DNA of 45,904 nucleotides from Mesorhizobium sp. WSM4313 (GCF_002294725.1 NZ_NSFT01000026.1:1-45904), one strand, 5' to 3'. Counted from the stretch's first letter, positions 18,516 to 27,613 are shown. Translations and numbers: made by a program. Notes: generated by a model from the letters alone, not told the origin.

Positions 18516-19865
18516 TCAGCCCTGCGCCGGCTCTGGCTGCGCCCTGCGCCGCCGGATCGCCTCGGCGATGAAGACGCGCGACAGCGCGTGGTAGAGAGGT
18601 TCGTTGGAGATCAGCCTCGCCGTGCCGTAGCCCAGCATCGACGCGCACATCAGCGCGATCACATTGTCGTGGTTGCCGGTCATCTCGAGAATGATGACGA
18701 AGGCCGTCATTGGCGCCTGCACGACGCCGGCGAAATAGCCGGCCATGCCGAGCAGCGCCGCCGTGCCGGTGGCCGTGCCGAAGACCAGGCCGAGCGTGCT
18801 GCCCAGCCCCGCGCCCACCGCCAGCGACGGCGCGAAGAGGCCGCCGGGAATGCCCGACACCATCGACAAGAGGCCGGCTGCGAACTTCTCGACGAAGAAG
18901 AAGGCCGGCAGCGGCGTGCCTTCGATCGCGCCGCGCGCCTGCACATAACCGGTGCCGAAGGTCGATCCTCCGGAGGCGATGCCGATCGCGGCGACGGCCA
19001 GGCCGCAGACAGCCGCCACGACCAGCGTGCGCGGCAGCGGCTGCAGCGCGTTCCAGCGCCGGATGCGGCGCATGACTTTCAGCGCCGAGAGCGAGAACAG
19101 CGCGCCGACACCGCCGCCGATGATTCCGCAGGCGAGCACCAGCGGCCAGTCCGTGGCGAAGGCGACCGTGTCCCTGGCGACGCCGAAATAGGTGTAGTTG
19201 CCGAGCAGCCCGAGCGAGGCGAGGCCAGCCAGGATCACCGCCGTCAGCACCAGCCCGTTGGTGCGCGCCTCGTAGGCCCGGCCCATTTCCTCGATGGCGA
19301 AGACGATGCCGGCAAGCGGCGTGTTGAAGGCAGCGGCGATGCCGGCGGCGGAGCCTGCCAGGATCAGGCCGCGCGCCTGCGCCATCCCGCCCCAGCGCGC
19401 CGCCTGCAGCATCAGCGAAGCGCCGACCTGCACTGTCGGGCCTTCGCGCCCGATCGAGGCGCCGCAGGCGAGGCCGACGATGGTCAGCGCGATCTTGCCC
19501 ACCACCAGCCTCAGCGACAGGATCCGGCTGCGGTCTTCCTCGTCGCGCAGATGCCGCGCCGCGATCGCCTGCGGAATGCCGCTGCCTTGCGAGCCCGGAA
19601 AGAAGGAATGCGCGAGCCAGGCGCAAAGGACGAAACCGAGCGGCGTCACGACGAGCGGCAGATAGAAGCGCCAGCCGCCGTCATTGCCCGTCATGAGATG
19701 GACCAGGGCCTGCGCCCGGTCGGCGAGCAGGGCGAACAGGACGCTGATCAGGCCGATCGAGATGGCGCCGGCCCAGAAGACGAGACGCGGCTGCCAGACG
19801 CGCCGCGACATCCACATGGCGTGGGAACGCCGCAGCATGCGGTATTTTCGGGATATGCCGGCCAT
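18516..19865 (-). CDS. ClC family H+/Cl- exchange transporter
   Basis: A 449-residue polytopic protein. ClC anion-pathway motifs are GSGIP (about 94), GREGP (139-143, with gating Glu141) and GGLFAPSLAVGAGLG. IEEM contains Glu192 and Glu193 at the position of the proton-path glutamates of E. coli ClcA, so exchange rather than a pure channel is likely. There are no C-terminal CBS domains. The ATG at 19865 has GAGGA upstream. Confidence 0.9.
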   Translation of the reverse strand: MAGISRKYRMLRRSHAMWMSRRVWQPRLVFWAGAISIGLISVLFALLADRAQALVHLMTGNDGGWRFYLPLVVTPLGFVLCAWLAHSFFPGSQGSGIPQAIAARHLRDEEDRSRILSLRLVVGKIALTIVGLACGASIGREGPTVQVGASLMLQAARWGGMAQARGLILAGSAAGIAAAFNTPLAGIVFAIEEMGRAYEARTNGLVLTAVILAGLASLGLLGNYTYFGVARDTVAFATDWPLVLACGIIGGGVGALFSLSALKVMRRIRRWNALQPLPRTLVVAAVCGLAVAAIGIASGGSTFGTGYVQARGAIEGTPLPAFFFVEKFAAGLLSMVSGIPGGLFAPSLAVGAGLGSTLGLVFGTATGTAALLGMAGYFAGVVQAPMTAFVIILEMTGNHDNVIALMCASMLGYGTARLISNEPLYHALSRVFIAEAIRRRRAQPEPAQG

Positions 19866-20035
19866 GACCGTCCTCGTGATGGTTACCCGCCCTAGCACAC
19901 TCGCCGGGTCGATCAACCCGCGAGGGCGAGCCCGACGTCAGGTCGAGGAGCAGTGCTCAAGGGGACGTTGCCGGATGGCGGATAACCCGCCGGCACACCG
20001 GCCGGCGGGGAGGTCGGCAGGCAGGATCGGCGAGG

Positions 20036-20335
20036 TCACATCGCCATTTTTTCACATTCGGCCTGGGCCTTCTTGGTCGACGTGTCGACCATGTAGGCCT
20101 TGCCCTTGGCGTCGGTGATCATCATCATGCAATGCTTGATCGGCTTGGCCATCTTCATCATCTCGGCGCTCATCTTGGCGTCCGGCATCATGGTGCCCAT
20201 GTGGCCGTCCGGCATGATCGCGGTGACCTGTCCGCCCTTCATCATCGTCATGGCGCCCATCGTGTCCTCGGCAAAGGCCTGCGAGGCGCAAAGACCGGCG
20301 AGGCCGGCAATGAGTGCGAACTTGATCGAGTGCAT
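20036..20335 (-). CDS. Methionine-rich periplasmic protein, unknown function
   Basis: A 99-residue protein with a signal peptide (about 1-20, ending AFA-ED). The mature part is dense in Met (TMGAMTMMKGG, MPDGHMGTMMPDAKMSAEMM) with two Cys and several His. Met and His clusters of this type often bind copper(I) or silver, but no known metal-chaperone motif is present, so this is only a suggestion. GGGAG lies eight bases before the ATG at 20335. A GC hairpin at about 19987-20010 follows the gene. It stands alone on the minus strand. Confidence 0.7.
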   Translation of the reverse strand: MHSIKFALIAGLAGLCASQAFAEDTMGAMTMMKGGQVTAIMPDGHMGTMMPDAKMSAEMMKMAKPIKHCMMMITDAKGKAYMVDTSTKKAQAECEKMAM

Positions 20336-20453
20336 TTGAACAACTCCCATTGTTGAGGGGCATGGTCGCCCCTTTCAGGTTCGCGGATGCGTTTCGATTG
20401 GTTACGCCAACACGAATATGTGATCGGTTTTTGAGGGCCATCGCCAGTCGCGG

Positions 20454-20602
20454 CCTTCTCCCCCTGTGGGAGAAGGTGGATCGGCGCCCAGCGCCGAGAC
20501 GGATGAGGGGTGTTCCAGTGAACACCAACGCCTCACTCCGCTGGAGCACCCCTCATCCGACCGAGCTTCGCTCGGCCACCTTCTCCCACAAGGGGAGAAG
20601 GA
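20454..20602. repeat. Family B palindromic repeat, locus 1
   Basis: It begins CCTTCTCCCCCTGTGGGAGAAGG and ends in a matching hairpin CCTTCTCCCACAAGGGGAGAAGG. Inside, GATGAGGGGTGTTCCAG is mirrored by GGAGCACCCCTCATC. It fills about 40 percent of the 367-bp gap 20336-20702 before rlmN. The remainder has no clear feature. Confidence 0.85.
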
Positions 20603-20702
20603 AAGCGGGGCGCATGACTCCGGCGCCGGGCTGTGCTATGCGCCGCGTTTCCTGTGCGGCCGGTGCTGAAATCGGCCGCAAATCGCTTATATTGGCGCCA
20701 CC

Positions 20703-21935
20703 ATGACCGTTTCGCTTGATCTTACCGCCGAGGGCGCACGTGATGCCTTGCGCCGCGCAGCACCGGCCGAGAAGCCGTCGCTGATCGGCCTGACCCGTGC
20801 CGAGCTCGGCGAGGCGCTTGTCGGCGCCGGCATCGTGCTGGAGCGCCAAGCAAAGATGCGCGCCCAGCAGCTCTGGCACTGGATGTATGTGCGCGGCGTC
20901 TCCGACTTCGCGCATATGTTCAACATCTCCAAGGACCTGCGCGCCGAGCTCGACAGGCATTTCACCGTCGCCCGGCCCGAGATCGTCGAGGAGCAGATCT
21001 CTGCCGACGGCACGCGCAAATGGCTGTTCCGCTTTCCGCCGCGCGGCGCCGGCCGTCCGGTCGAGATCGAGACCGTCTATATTCCCGAGGAAGGCCGCGG
21101 CACGCTCTGCATTTCGTCCCAGGTCGGCTGCACCCTGACCTGCTCCTTCTGCCACACCGGCACGCAGAAGCTGGTGCGCAACCTCACCGCCGAGGAGATC
21201 CTGGCGCAGCTGCTCACCGCGCGCGACCGCCTCGGCGATTTCCCCGACCGCGACACGCCGGACGGCGCCATTGTGCCGGCCGAGGGCCGCAAGGTATCCA
21301 ACATCGTCATGATGGGCATGGGCGAGCCGCTCTATAATTTCGAGGCGGTGAAGAAGGCGCTGCTGATCGCCTCCGACGGCGACGGGCTGTCGCTGTCGAA
21401 GCGGCGGATCACGCTGTCGACCTCCGGCGTGGTGCCGGAAATCTTCCGCACTGGCGAGGAGATCGGCGTGATGTTGGCGATCTCGCTGCACGCCACCAAT
21501 GACGACCTGCGCGACCTTTTGGTGCCGATCAACAAGAAGTTCCCGCTCAAGGAGCTGATCGCCGCCTGCAAGGCCTACCCGGGCCTCTCCAACGCCAAGC
21601 GCATCACCTTCGAATATGTGATGCTGAAGGACGTCAACGATTCCCTCGACGACGCCAAGGCGCTGGTCAAGCTGCTCAAAGGCATTCCGGCCAAGATCAA
21701 CCTTATCCCGTTCAACCCGTGGCCGGGCACCAACTACCAGTGCTCGGACTGGGAAACGATCGAAAAGTTTGCCGACTATATAAACAATGCCGGCTATGCT
21801 TCGCCGATCCGCACCCCGCGCGGCCGCGATATCCTCGCCGCCTGCGGCCAGCTGAAGTCGGAGTCCGAGCGCATGCGCAAGGTCGACCGTCTGGCGCTCG
21901 AAGCCATGATGATCGCGGGACACGGCGAGGCGTGA
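20703..21935 (+). CDS. rlmN: 23S rRNA (adenine(2503)-C(2))-methyltransferase RlmN
   Basis: A 410-residue radical SAM enzyme. The CxxxCxxC cluster motif is CTLTCSFC with Cys143, Cys147 and Cys150. GMGEPLYNF is the SAM-binding segment, and the second catalytic Cys lies in the C-terminal TPRGRDILAACGQL. It methylates A2503 of 23S rRNA and A37 of some tRNAs by a two-cysteine mechanism. Its stop overlaps the GTG start of the next gene. Confidence 0.96.
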   Translation: MTVSLDLTAEGARDALRRAAPAEKPSLIGLTRAELGEALVGAGIVLERQAKMRAQQLWHWMYVRGVSDFAHMFNISKDLRAELDRHFTVARPEIVEEQISADGTRKWLFRFPPRGAGRPVEIETVYIPEEGRGTLCISSQVGCTLTCSFCHTGTQKLVRNLTAEEILAQLLTARDRLGDFPDRDTPDGAIVPAEGRKVSNIVMMGMGEPLYNFEAVKKALLIASDGDGLSLSKRRITLSTSGVVPEIFRTGEEIGVMLAISLHATNDDLRDLLVPINKKFPLKELIAACKAYPGLSNAKRITFEYVMLKDVNDSLDDAKALVKLLKGIPAKINLIPFNPWPGTNYQCSDWETIEKFADYINNAGYASPIRTPRGRDILAACGQLKSESERMRKVDRLALEAMMIAGHGEA

Positions 21936-22399
21936 GGCGCATCATCGCCTACCTCATTCGCTTCGCCGTCATCCTGATCGGCTATGTCGTCGGCTCGCTG
22001 GCGGCGAGCGCCTTCCTCAACATCCTGGTCCTGGCGCATCTGGGCTACACCCCGGCCGATCCGGAGCCGACGGCGACCGCCTCGCTCTATTTCTCGGTGC
22101 CTTTCGTGGCGCTGTTCGTCGCCTATTTCGCCTTCATGCCGGCGGCGGTCGTCATTTTGACCGCCGAAGTGCTCGGCCGGCGCGACTGGCTGTTCTACGC
22201 GCTGGGCGGCGCCGTCATCGCACTCGTTTTCCTCGGCTTCGTGCACAATGTGGGCGACGCCAATTTCGATGTCACCGAAACCAATGCCAGATTGGCGGTG
22301 ATCGGCGCCGGCATGGTCGGCGGCATCTTCTACTGGCTCTCCGCCGGCCGCTGGGCCGGAAGCTGGCGGCGCGAGGCGCTGCCCGACCTGGAGCGGTAG
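21932..22399 (+). CDS. Hypothetical four-helix membrane protein
   Basis: A 155-residue protein with about four hydrophobic helices (roughly residues 6-28, 50-75, 84-104 and 118-138). It starts at GTG in a GTGA overlap with the rlmN stop, which indicates translational coupling. I do not recognise a family. The linkage to rlmN is common in rhizobia as far as I recall, but a functional link is not evident. Confidence 0.7.
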   Translation: MRRIIAYLIRFAVILIGYVVGSLAASAFLNILVLAHLGYTPADPEPTATASLYFSVPFVALFVAYFAFMPAAVVILTAEVLGRRDWLFYALGGAVIALVFLGFVHNVGDANFDVTETNARLAVIGAGMVGGIFYWLSAGRWAGSWRREALPDLER

Positions 22400-22446
22400 G
22401 CTGCTCCCGGATCAACTGAGCCAAACTCCGGCTTGACCCCGGTTCG

Positions 22447-23151
22447 ATGCTCCCGCATCACTGGACCATGCCGAAGATGCCGCAACCGGGCGCCAAGCCC
22501 CTCGTCACGCCCCTTGCAGCACAGGGATTGAGACCCGTCTTTGTCGACCGCTGGAGCGACAAGATCCGAATCCGCACGCTCAGGCCGGCGGATGTGACAC
22601 CCGAGATCGCAGCTTGGCTAGCCGATCCCGCCGTCATGGAAGGATTGAACGCGCCGCAAAAAGCGATGGGCCTCGATGCCTTCCGGGCCTATGTCGCCAG
22701 CTTCGATAATCTGAAGCGCAATCTCATGACGATCCTCGGTCTGCCAGACGGCCAGCCGCTCGGCCTGGCGGTCATGGAGGTCGATCTCCGGCACCGGCTC
22801 GGCTCGTTGCACTTGATTATCGGCGATCCGGAGAACCGGGGTAGGAATGTTGCCTTTGAGGCATCTGCCGTTCTGCTCAGGCATTTCTTTCGCGAGCGAA
22901 AGCTCGAGAAGGTGACCTTTCAGCCGCTGGCGCGTAACGCCGCGGCTATCGCCGTGTGCGAACGTTTCGGATTGCGGCTGGAAGGCACGTTGCGGGCTCA
23001 TCGCATAGATGGCCGGACCGGCAAGCGCCTCGACCAGATGCTCTACGCGCTGACATTGGAAGAATATGACGAACGCGTTCGCGCCTTGGAGGCGGCCGGC
23101 ATAGTTCGACCCTTCGCCGGCCCTGGTCTCCCGACCCAAAAACTGCCCTAA
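22447..23151 (+). CDS. GNAT family N-acetyltransferase (RimJ/RimL-like)
   Basis: A 234-residue protein. IRIRTLRPADVTPEIAAWLAD at about residue 40 is a RimL-like N-terminal strand. HLIIGDPENRGRNVAFEAS is the acetyl-CoA loop, and ARNAAAIAVCERFGLRLEGT is the C-terminal GNAT strand, which fits amine or protein N-terminal acetylation. The exact start is uncertain (ATG at 22447, 22468 or 22477). Base usage is slightly less GC-biased than its neighbours. It converges with the porin gene, the stops overlapping by a few bases. Confidence 0.8.
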   Translation: MLPHHWTMPKMPQPGAKPLVTPLAAQGLRPVFVDRWSDKIRIRTLRPADVTPEIAAWLADPAVMEGLNAPQKAMGLDAFRAYVASFDNLKRNLMTILGLPDGQPLGLAVMEVDLRHRLGSLHLIIGDPENRGRNVAFEASAVLLRHFFRERKLEKVTFQPLARNAAAIAVCERFGLRLEGTLRAHRIDGRTGKRLDQMLYALTLEEYDERVRALEAAGIVRPFAGPGLPTQKLP

Positions 23152-23816
23152 AAACGGTACGCTACGCCGAATTTTACTGTATCGAGGGACGGTCGGAAGC
23201 TCGCGCCAGCCGTGCCGCCCGGCCCAGGTTCGATCTTGTCGAATGCGTAGTGGAGGTATTCCCCTTTCAAGGACCAGTTCGGCGCGAGTGCATACTCCGC
23301 GCCCAAGCCGATCACGCCGCCCACCTTCACGCCTGAAAAATCCGCAGTCGACCCGACTGGCGCAAAAATGGGACGGTCATAGGAAGTTGCCTGAAAATGC
23401 CCGGCAGCCACGCCGCCGGTGACATAGGCAAGGAGTTGGTCGGTCGGCGTGTAACCGGCTCTCAGCCTCGCCGTCGCGACCCAGTCGACGTCGTAAGTAT
23501 AGGCTTCGCCCTTGCCGAGAAGGTCTAGGTGGCCGAATTTTGTGTCGTGCATGCCGACGAAATCGAAATCGCCGGCGACGCCGTAAACGAAGTCCCCGCT
23601 CTGCCAATCGTGCCCGGCATAGATGCCGCCGAGATAACCATCCTTTTGATGGCTGCCGTCGAAGTTTGTCGTGTCGGCATCGAAATCGACGGAGGAGTGG
23701 GCATAGCCGCCCTCCACGCCGACATAAGATCCCGACCAGTTATAGGTCGCCTCCTGCGCGCTGGCCTCGCAGACCAGCCCGATCACGGCAACGGATGCCA
23801 AGAGTAAGCTCTTCAT
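23148..23816 (-). CDS. Outer membrane beta-barrel protein (Omp25/Omp31-like)
   Basis: A 222-residue protein with a signal peptide (about 1-20, ending ASA-QE). Alternating strands follow, including NWSGSYVGVEGGYAHSS near the start and a final VKFGVAYRF ending in Phe, the outer-membrane assembly signal. This pattern is that of the small eight-strand porin family abundant in Brucella and Mesorhizobium. GGGGGAC lies before the ATG at 23816. It is likely structural or receptor-like; no specific function can be read. Confidence 0.88.
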   Translation of the reverse strand: MKSLLLASVAVIGLVCEASAQEATYNWSGSYVGVEGGYAHSSVDFDADTTNFDGSHQKDGYLGGIYAGHDWQSGDFVYGVAGDFDFVGMHDTKFGHLDLLGKGEAYTYDVDWVATARLRAGYTPTDQLLAYVTGGVAAGHFQATSYDRPIFAPVGSTADFSGVKVGGVIGLGAEYALAPNWSLKGEYLHYAFDKIEPGPGGTAGASFRPSLDTVKFGVAYRF

Positions 23817-23919
23817 TAGTCCCCCAATATGCCCTAGCGAATCTTCTAGGTGGGCAGAATCCTGGGGGCAAGAGCAGCAATGCAACAGCGCCGGCGAATT
23901 TTACGCGATGGCTAACGCC

Positions 23920-24561
23920 CTACTTCGCCTGCGCGGTCAGGATCTTGAGCGCGAAGGCCGAGAACACGCCGCCGAACAGATAGTCGACCACGCGCGTCAC
24001 CCGCGGGCTCGCCTTCATCGCCGCCGAAAATTTCTCCGCCGCCAGCACCATCGGCGCCGTCACCGGGATCGACAGCACGATGAACATCACGCCGAGGAAG
24101 AACAGTTTTCCGGACGCGTTCGGATCGTGCGCGGAGACGAATTGCGGCAGGAAAGTCATGAAGAACAGGATGATCTTCGGGTTGAGCAGGTTGACGCCGA
24201 GCCCGGCCGCCCAGCTGCGGAACAGCGAAACCTGCGGTCCCGTCCTCTTCTCCGGCGAAAAGGCCGAGCCTTTCGTCACCGCTTGAAAAGCCAGGAACAC
24301 CAGATAGCCGGCGCCAAAAATCTTCAAGACGAAAAAGGCCATCGGCGAAGCGACGATCAGCGCCGAGATGCCTACCACCACCAGCGTGGTGTGGATCAGT
24401 GTGCCGCAGAGCGCGCCGGCCATGGAGGCGAAGCCGGTGGCGCGGCCCTGGCTCAGCGTGCGCGACACGAACAGCGTCATGTCCGGCCCAGGCGTGATCG
24501 CCAGGATGATGGTGGCGATGGCGAACTGGATGAGCGTCGAAGTGTCGGGAATGAAGGACAT
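23920..24561 (-). CDS. LysE family amino-acid exporter
   Basis: A 213-residue protein with about six hydrophobic helices. TPGPDMTLFVSRTLSQGRAT is the LysE/RhtB family signature, and GLGVNLLNPKIILFFMTFLP is the second conserved block. It is an inner-membrane exporter of amino acids or homoserine lactone-like compounds; the substrate is unknown. It is divergent from argG, so arginine-related export is possible but unproven. The ATG at 24561 follows GGGCCTTCC; upstream in-frame codons are not coding-like. Confidence 0.9.
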   Translation of the reverse strand: MSFIPDTSTLIQFAIATIILAITPGPDMTLFVSRTLSQGRATGFASMAGALCGTLIHTTLVVVGISALIVASPMAFFVLKIFGAGYLVFLAFQAVTKGSAFSPEKRTGPQVSLFRSWAAGLGVNLLNPKIILFFMTFLPQFVSAHDPNASGKLFFLGVMFIVLSIPVTAPMVLAAEKFSAAMKASPRVTRVVDYLFGGVFSAFALKILTAQAK

Positions 24562-24722
24562 GGAAGGCCCGGTTTCGTGATGGTTTGCGAGTTTATAACG
24601 CGGCTGCCCCAGTCGCGCCAGCCGCGGCGATTGGGTTCTCCTGCTCACCTTCGTCTCTTGCGCCGCCCGGAAAGGCCGTGATACCTCGCCCGCGAAGCTA
24701 TTTTCCCGCGGAACCGCCAAAA

Positions 24723-25943
24723 ATGCCCAAGACCAAGAACATCAAGAAAGTCGTGCTCGCCTATTCCGGCGGCCTCGACACCTCCATCATCCTGAAATGG
24801 CTGCAGACCGAGCTCGGCGCCGAAGTCGTCACCTTCACCGCCGATCTCGGCCAGGGTGGTGAGCTCGAGCCGGCGCGCCGCAAGGCCGAGATGATGGGCA
24901 TCAAGGACATCCGCATCGTCGACGTGCGCGAGGAGTTCGTCGCCGACTTCGTCTTCCCGATGTTCCGCGCCAACGCCGTCTATGAAGGCACCTACCTGCT
25001 CGGCACCTCGATCGCCCGGCCGCTGATCTCCAAGCATCTGGTCGAGATCGCCAAGGAAACCGGCGCCGACGCCATTGCCCATGGCGCCACCGGCAAGGGC
25101 AACGACCAGGTCCGCTTCGAATTATCCGCCTATGCGCTGAATCCGGACATCAAGGTCATTGCGCCGTGGCGCGACTGGTCGTTCAAGTCGCGCACCGACC
25201 TTCTCAACTTCGCCGAGCAGCATCAGATCCCGGTGCCGAAGGACAAGCGCGGCGACGCCCCGTTCTCGGTCGACGCCAACCTCCTGCACTCCTCATCCGA
25301 GGGCAAGGTGCTGGAGGATCCGTGGAGCGAGCCGCCGGAATTCGTGCATCAGCGCACCGTCTCGCCGATGGATGCGCCCGATGTCGTCACCGAGATCGAG
25401 ATCGAGTTCCTCAAGGGCGATCCTGTCGCGCTCAACGGCAAGAAGCTGTCGCCGGCCACAATGCTGGCGGCGCTCAACGACCTCGGCCGCGACAACGGCA
25501 TCGGCCGCCTCGACCTGGTCGAGAACCGCTTCGTCGGCATGAAGTCGCGCGGCGTCTACGAGACGCCCGGCGGCACCATCCTGATCGCCGCCCACCGCGC
25601 GATCGAATCGATCACGCTCGACCGCGGCGCCGCGCACCTCAAGGACGAGTTCATGCCGCGCTACGCCGAGCTCATCTATAACGGCTTCTGGTTCTCGCCC
25701 GAGCGCGTGATGCTGCAGGCGATGATCGACAAGAGCCAGGAAGACGTCGAAGGCACGGTGCGGCTGAAGCTCTACAAGGGCAATATCATCGTCACCGGCC
25801 GCAAGTCGAAGAAGACACTCTACTCGGATGCGCTGGTCACCTTCGAGGACGACCGCGGCGCCTACGACCAGAAGGATGCCGAGGGTTTTATCCGGCTGAA
25901 CGGACTTCGGCTGCGGACGCTCGCGGCAAGGAACCGTCGCTGA
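24723..25943 (+). CDS. argG: Argininosuccinate synthase
   Basis: A 406-residue enzyme that joins citrulline and aspartate with ATP in arginine biosynthesis. The ATP-binding P-loop is AYSGGLDTS (about residues 13-21). The segments GATGKGNDQVRFE and DPWSEPPE are family-conserved. It is the usual length for the alphaproteobacterial enzyme and complete. Confidence 0.97.
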   Translation: MPKTKNIKKVVLAYSGGLDTSIILKWLQTELGAEVVTFTADLGQGGELEPARRKAEMMGIKDIRIVDVREEFVADFVFPMFRANAVYEGTYLLGTSIARPLISKHLVEIAKETGADAIAHGATGKGNDQVRFELSAYALNPDIKVIAPWRDWSFKSRTDLLNFAEQHQIPVPKDKRGDAPFSVDANLLHSSSEGKVLEDPWSEPPEFVHQRTVSPMDAPDVVTEIEIEFLKGDPVALNGKKLSPATMLAALNDLGRDNGIGRLDLVENRFVGMKSRGVYETPGGTILIAAHRAIESITLDRGAAHLKDEFMPRYAELIYNGFWFSPERVMLQAMIDKSQEDVEGTVRLKLYKGNIIVTGRKSKKTLYSDALVTFEDDRGAYDQKDAEGFIRLNGLRLRTLAARNRR

Positions 25944-26011
25944 AATTGCGGATCTCCCCTACGGGTGAGATGTCCTGTGGGGCAGAGGAGCGTGCTGTCC
26001 CGTCAATCTGT

Positions 26012-26525
26012 CCTTCGTCATTCTAGGGCGGAGCAAGGAGCGAAGCGACGCGCGCAGACCCTAGAATCCACGCCGTGACGCCTGAGCGCCGCCACGGTGC
26101 AGAACGCTCACCAACCAATTCCGCGAAACAGCTCGAACCATTCCGGATTGCTCTTTTCGATCAGTTCAATCTTCCATCGCCGTGGCCAGCGTTTCAGTGA
26201 CGTCTCACGCTGGATGGCATCAGCGATGTCGAAATATTCCTCGTACCAGACGAGACGCTGCACACCGTAACGGCTGGCGAAGCTGGAATCTTGGCCATTC
26301 TTGTGCTCGGGTATGCGGCGGGCAAGGTCATTGGTGACACCGATATAGATCGTGCCCCCTTTCTGGCTAGCAGTCATGTAGACATAGCCGGTCATCTGGC
26401 GATCCTAGCTGGCGCAGCCATCGGCGCCTATTCTGGACCGCAGCATTCTACGGCCAATGCCACGGCATGGATTCTAGGGTCTGCGCGCGTCGCTCCGCTC
26501 CTTGCTCCGCCCTAGAATGACGAAG
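26012..26525. mobile_element. Putative GIY-YIG-bearing palindromic element (family A, locus 3)
   Basis: The left arm (26012-26076) and right arm (26455-26525) are inverted copies of about 65 bp with roughly three differences. Both contain ATTCTAGGG...CCCTAGAAT hairpins and the GGAGCAAGGAGCG loop. The only gene between the arms is the GIY-YIG nuclease at 26108-26395, whose stop lies against the inner left arm (GGTGCAGAACGCTC). At the other five loci the same arms enclose only 70-100 bp and no gene. That this is a mobile unit is my inference. Confidence 0.5.
26108..26395 (-). CDS. GIY-YIG nuclease family protein
   Basis: A 95-residue protein. GYVYMTASQKGGTIYIGVTN carries the paired Y-IY/YIG strands. 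Catalytic-type residues follow in DLARRIPEHKNG (Arg, His) and the metal-ligand Glu in EYFDIADAIQRETSLKRW. It is a single-domain relative of YhbQ and Slx1 N-termini and most likely nicks or cleaves structured DNA. The family is multicopy in rhizobial genomes. No added DNA-binding domain is seen, so substrate choice may depend on DNA structure such as the flanking hairpins. Confidence 0.9.
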   Translation of the reverse strand: MTGYVYMTASQKGGTIYIGVTNDLARRIPEHKNGQDSSFASRYGVQRLVWYEEYFDIADAIQRETSLKRWPRRWKIELIEKSNPEWFELFRGIGW

Positions 26526-26604
26526 CACAGGTCGCTCCGCGAGGTCCCAAGGCGCCCCGAGGGAAGTGATCCCCACTTTCCCGGCTTTCGCCAATCTCCA
26601 CAAA

Positions 26605-26634
26605 CAAAAAAGCCCGGCGCTTGGCCGAGCTTTT
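26605..26634 (-). terminator. Intrinsic terminator of the transglycosylase gene
   Basis: AAGCTCGGCC and GGCCGGGCTT-like halves form an imperfect GC stem (read on the minus strand), followed by six T residues. It lies about 20 bp beyond the stop codon at 26655. Confidence 0.75.
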
Positions 26635-26654
26635 CCGTGGAATGACGACCTCAA

Positions 26655-27458
26655 TCAGTCCGCGTCAATCGCTTCGGCGATGCGGGCGATGGCTTGCTGG
26701 TAGACGCTTGCCGAGTTCCAGCCCGCGATCGCGCCCATATTGGCCTCGTAGCTCGCGCCGGCCTGCCAGCCATGTGCCTTGAGATAGTTGGCGGTGGAAG
26801 CCAGCGCCGTGTTGCGGTCGCGCAGGTTTCCGCTGCCGACGCCATATTTCAGCACGTTTCCGGGCAGGAACTGGGTGTGGCCGATCTCGCCATGCATGGC
26901 GCCGACCGAGGAGGCGCTCAGCGCGCCGCGATCGACGAGCTTCAGCGCCGCGATGGCGTGCGGGGTGAAATAGTCCGGGCGGCGGCAGTCATAGGCGAGC
27001 GTCAGGATGGCCGACACCGTGTTCTGATTGCCCATCGAGGCGCCGAAGCCGGTTTCCATACCCCAGATGGCGAGCAGCACGCCCGGCGGCACGCCATAGG
27101 TCCGCTCGATATCGGCGAACATCGCCGCGTTGGCCTTCTTCAATGCGCGGCCTCTCGAGATGATCGCGGACGCCCCGCGGCGTTTCATGAAAGCCTCGAC
27201 CGAACCGCTGAAAGCCTTGTGGATGGCGCGATCGGCCGAAATCGTCCTTGTCGCGTAGGTCGCCCCCTCCAGCGCCGAAAGCCCCCTTTGGCCGACGCCG
27301 TTGGCCTTGGCCTCGGCGGCAAAGTCCTGCTTCCAGGCGTCGAATCCGGCGCCGTTCTTGCCGCAGCTGGCCGCGGCTTCAGCGCCTGTCGCCAACCCCA
27401 GCATCGCCACCACCGCCGCGGCGACCGCGAAAATCCTTCTTTTGGCAAAGAATGCCAT
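26655..27458 (-). CDS. Lytic murein transglycosylase (MltB-like)
   Basis: A 267-residue protein with a signal peptide (about 1-28, ending GAEA-AA). The catalytic Glu135 lies in AIWGMETGFGASMGNQNTVS. GHTQFLPGNVLKYGVG and the final AGWNSASVYQQAIARIA are conserved in the SLT_2 family. It cleaves peptidoglycan to 1,6-anhydro products in the periplasm. AGGAGAAGG precedes the ATG at 27458. Length is a little shorter than E. coli MltB and without a lipobox, so it is soluble. Confidence 0.92.
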   Translation of the reverse strand: MAFFAKRRIFAVAAAVVAMLGLATGAEAAASCGKNGAGFDAWKQDFAAEAKANGVGQRGLSALEGATYATRTISADRAIHKAFSGSVEAFMKRRGASAIISRGRALKKANAAMFADIERTYGVPPGVLLAIWGMETGFGASMGNQNTVSAILTLAYDCRRPDYFTPHAIAALKLVDRGALSASSVGAMHGEIGHTQFLPGNVLKYGVGSGNLRDRNTALASTANYLKAHGWQAGASYEANMGAIAGWNSASVYQQAIARIAEAIDAD

Positions 27459-27613
27459 GTCCTTCTCCTGGTTGCCTTGAATCACGTCCCGGCTGCGAAT
27501 TTGCCAGCGAAACGCCCGGTTGTCACCGTCCTCGCAGGGGGACATGACACCCGACGCTGGCGAAAGAAGGGCAATTGCCTGCGATCGGCCATCAGGTGTG
27601 GCGGGCCTGCCTC

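Noticed and set aside
20454..20602. Family A-D palindromes as CRISPR arrays or integron attC sites
   Set aside because: They are single palindromes, not evenly spaced repeats. There is no integrase gene, and attC consensus cores are not present.
20553..21923. 456-codon frame antisense to rlmN
   Set aside because: A complement of a well-defined radical SAM enzyme; composition is shadow-like.
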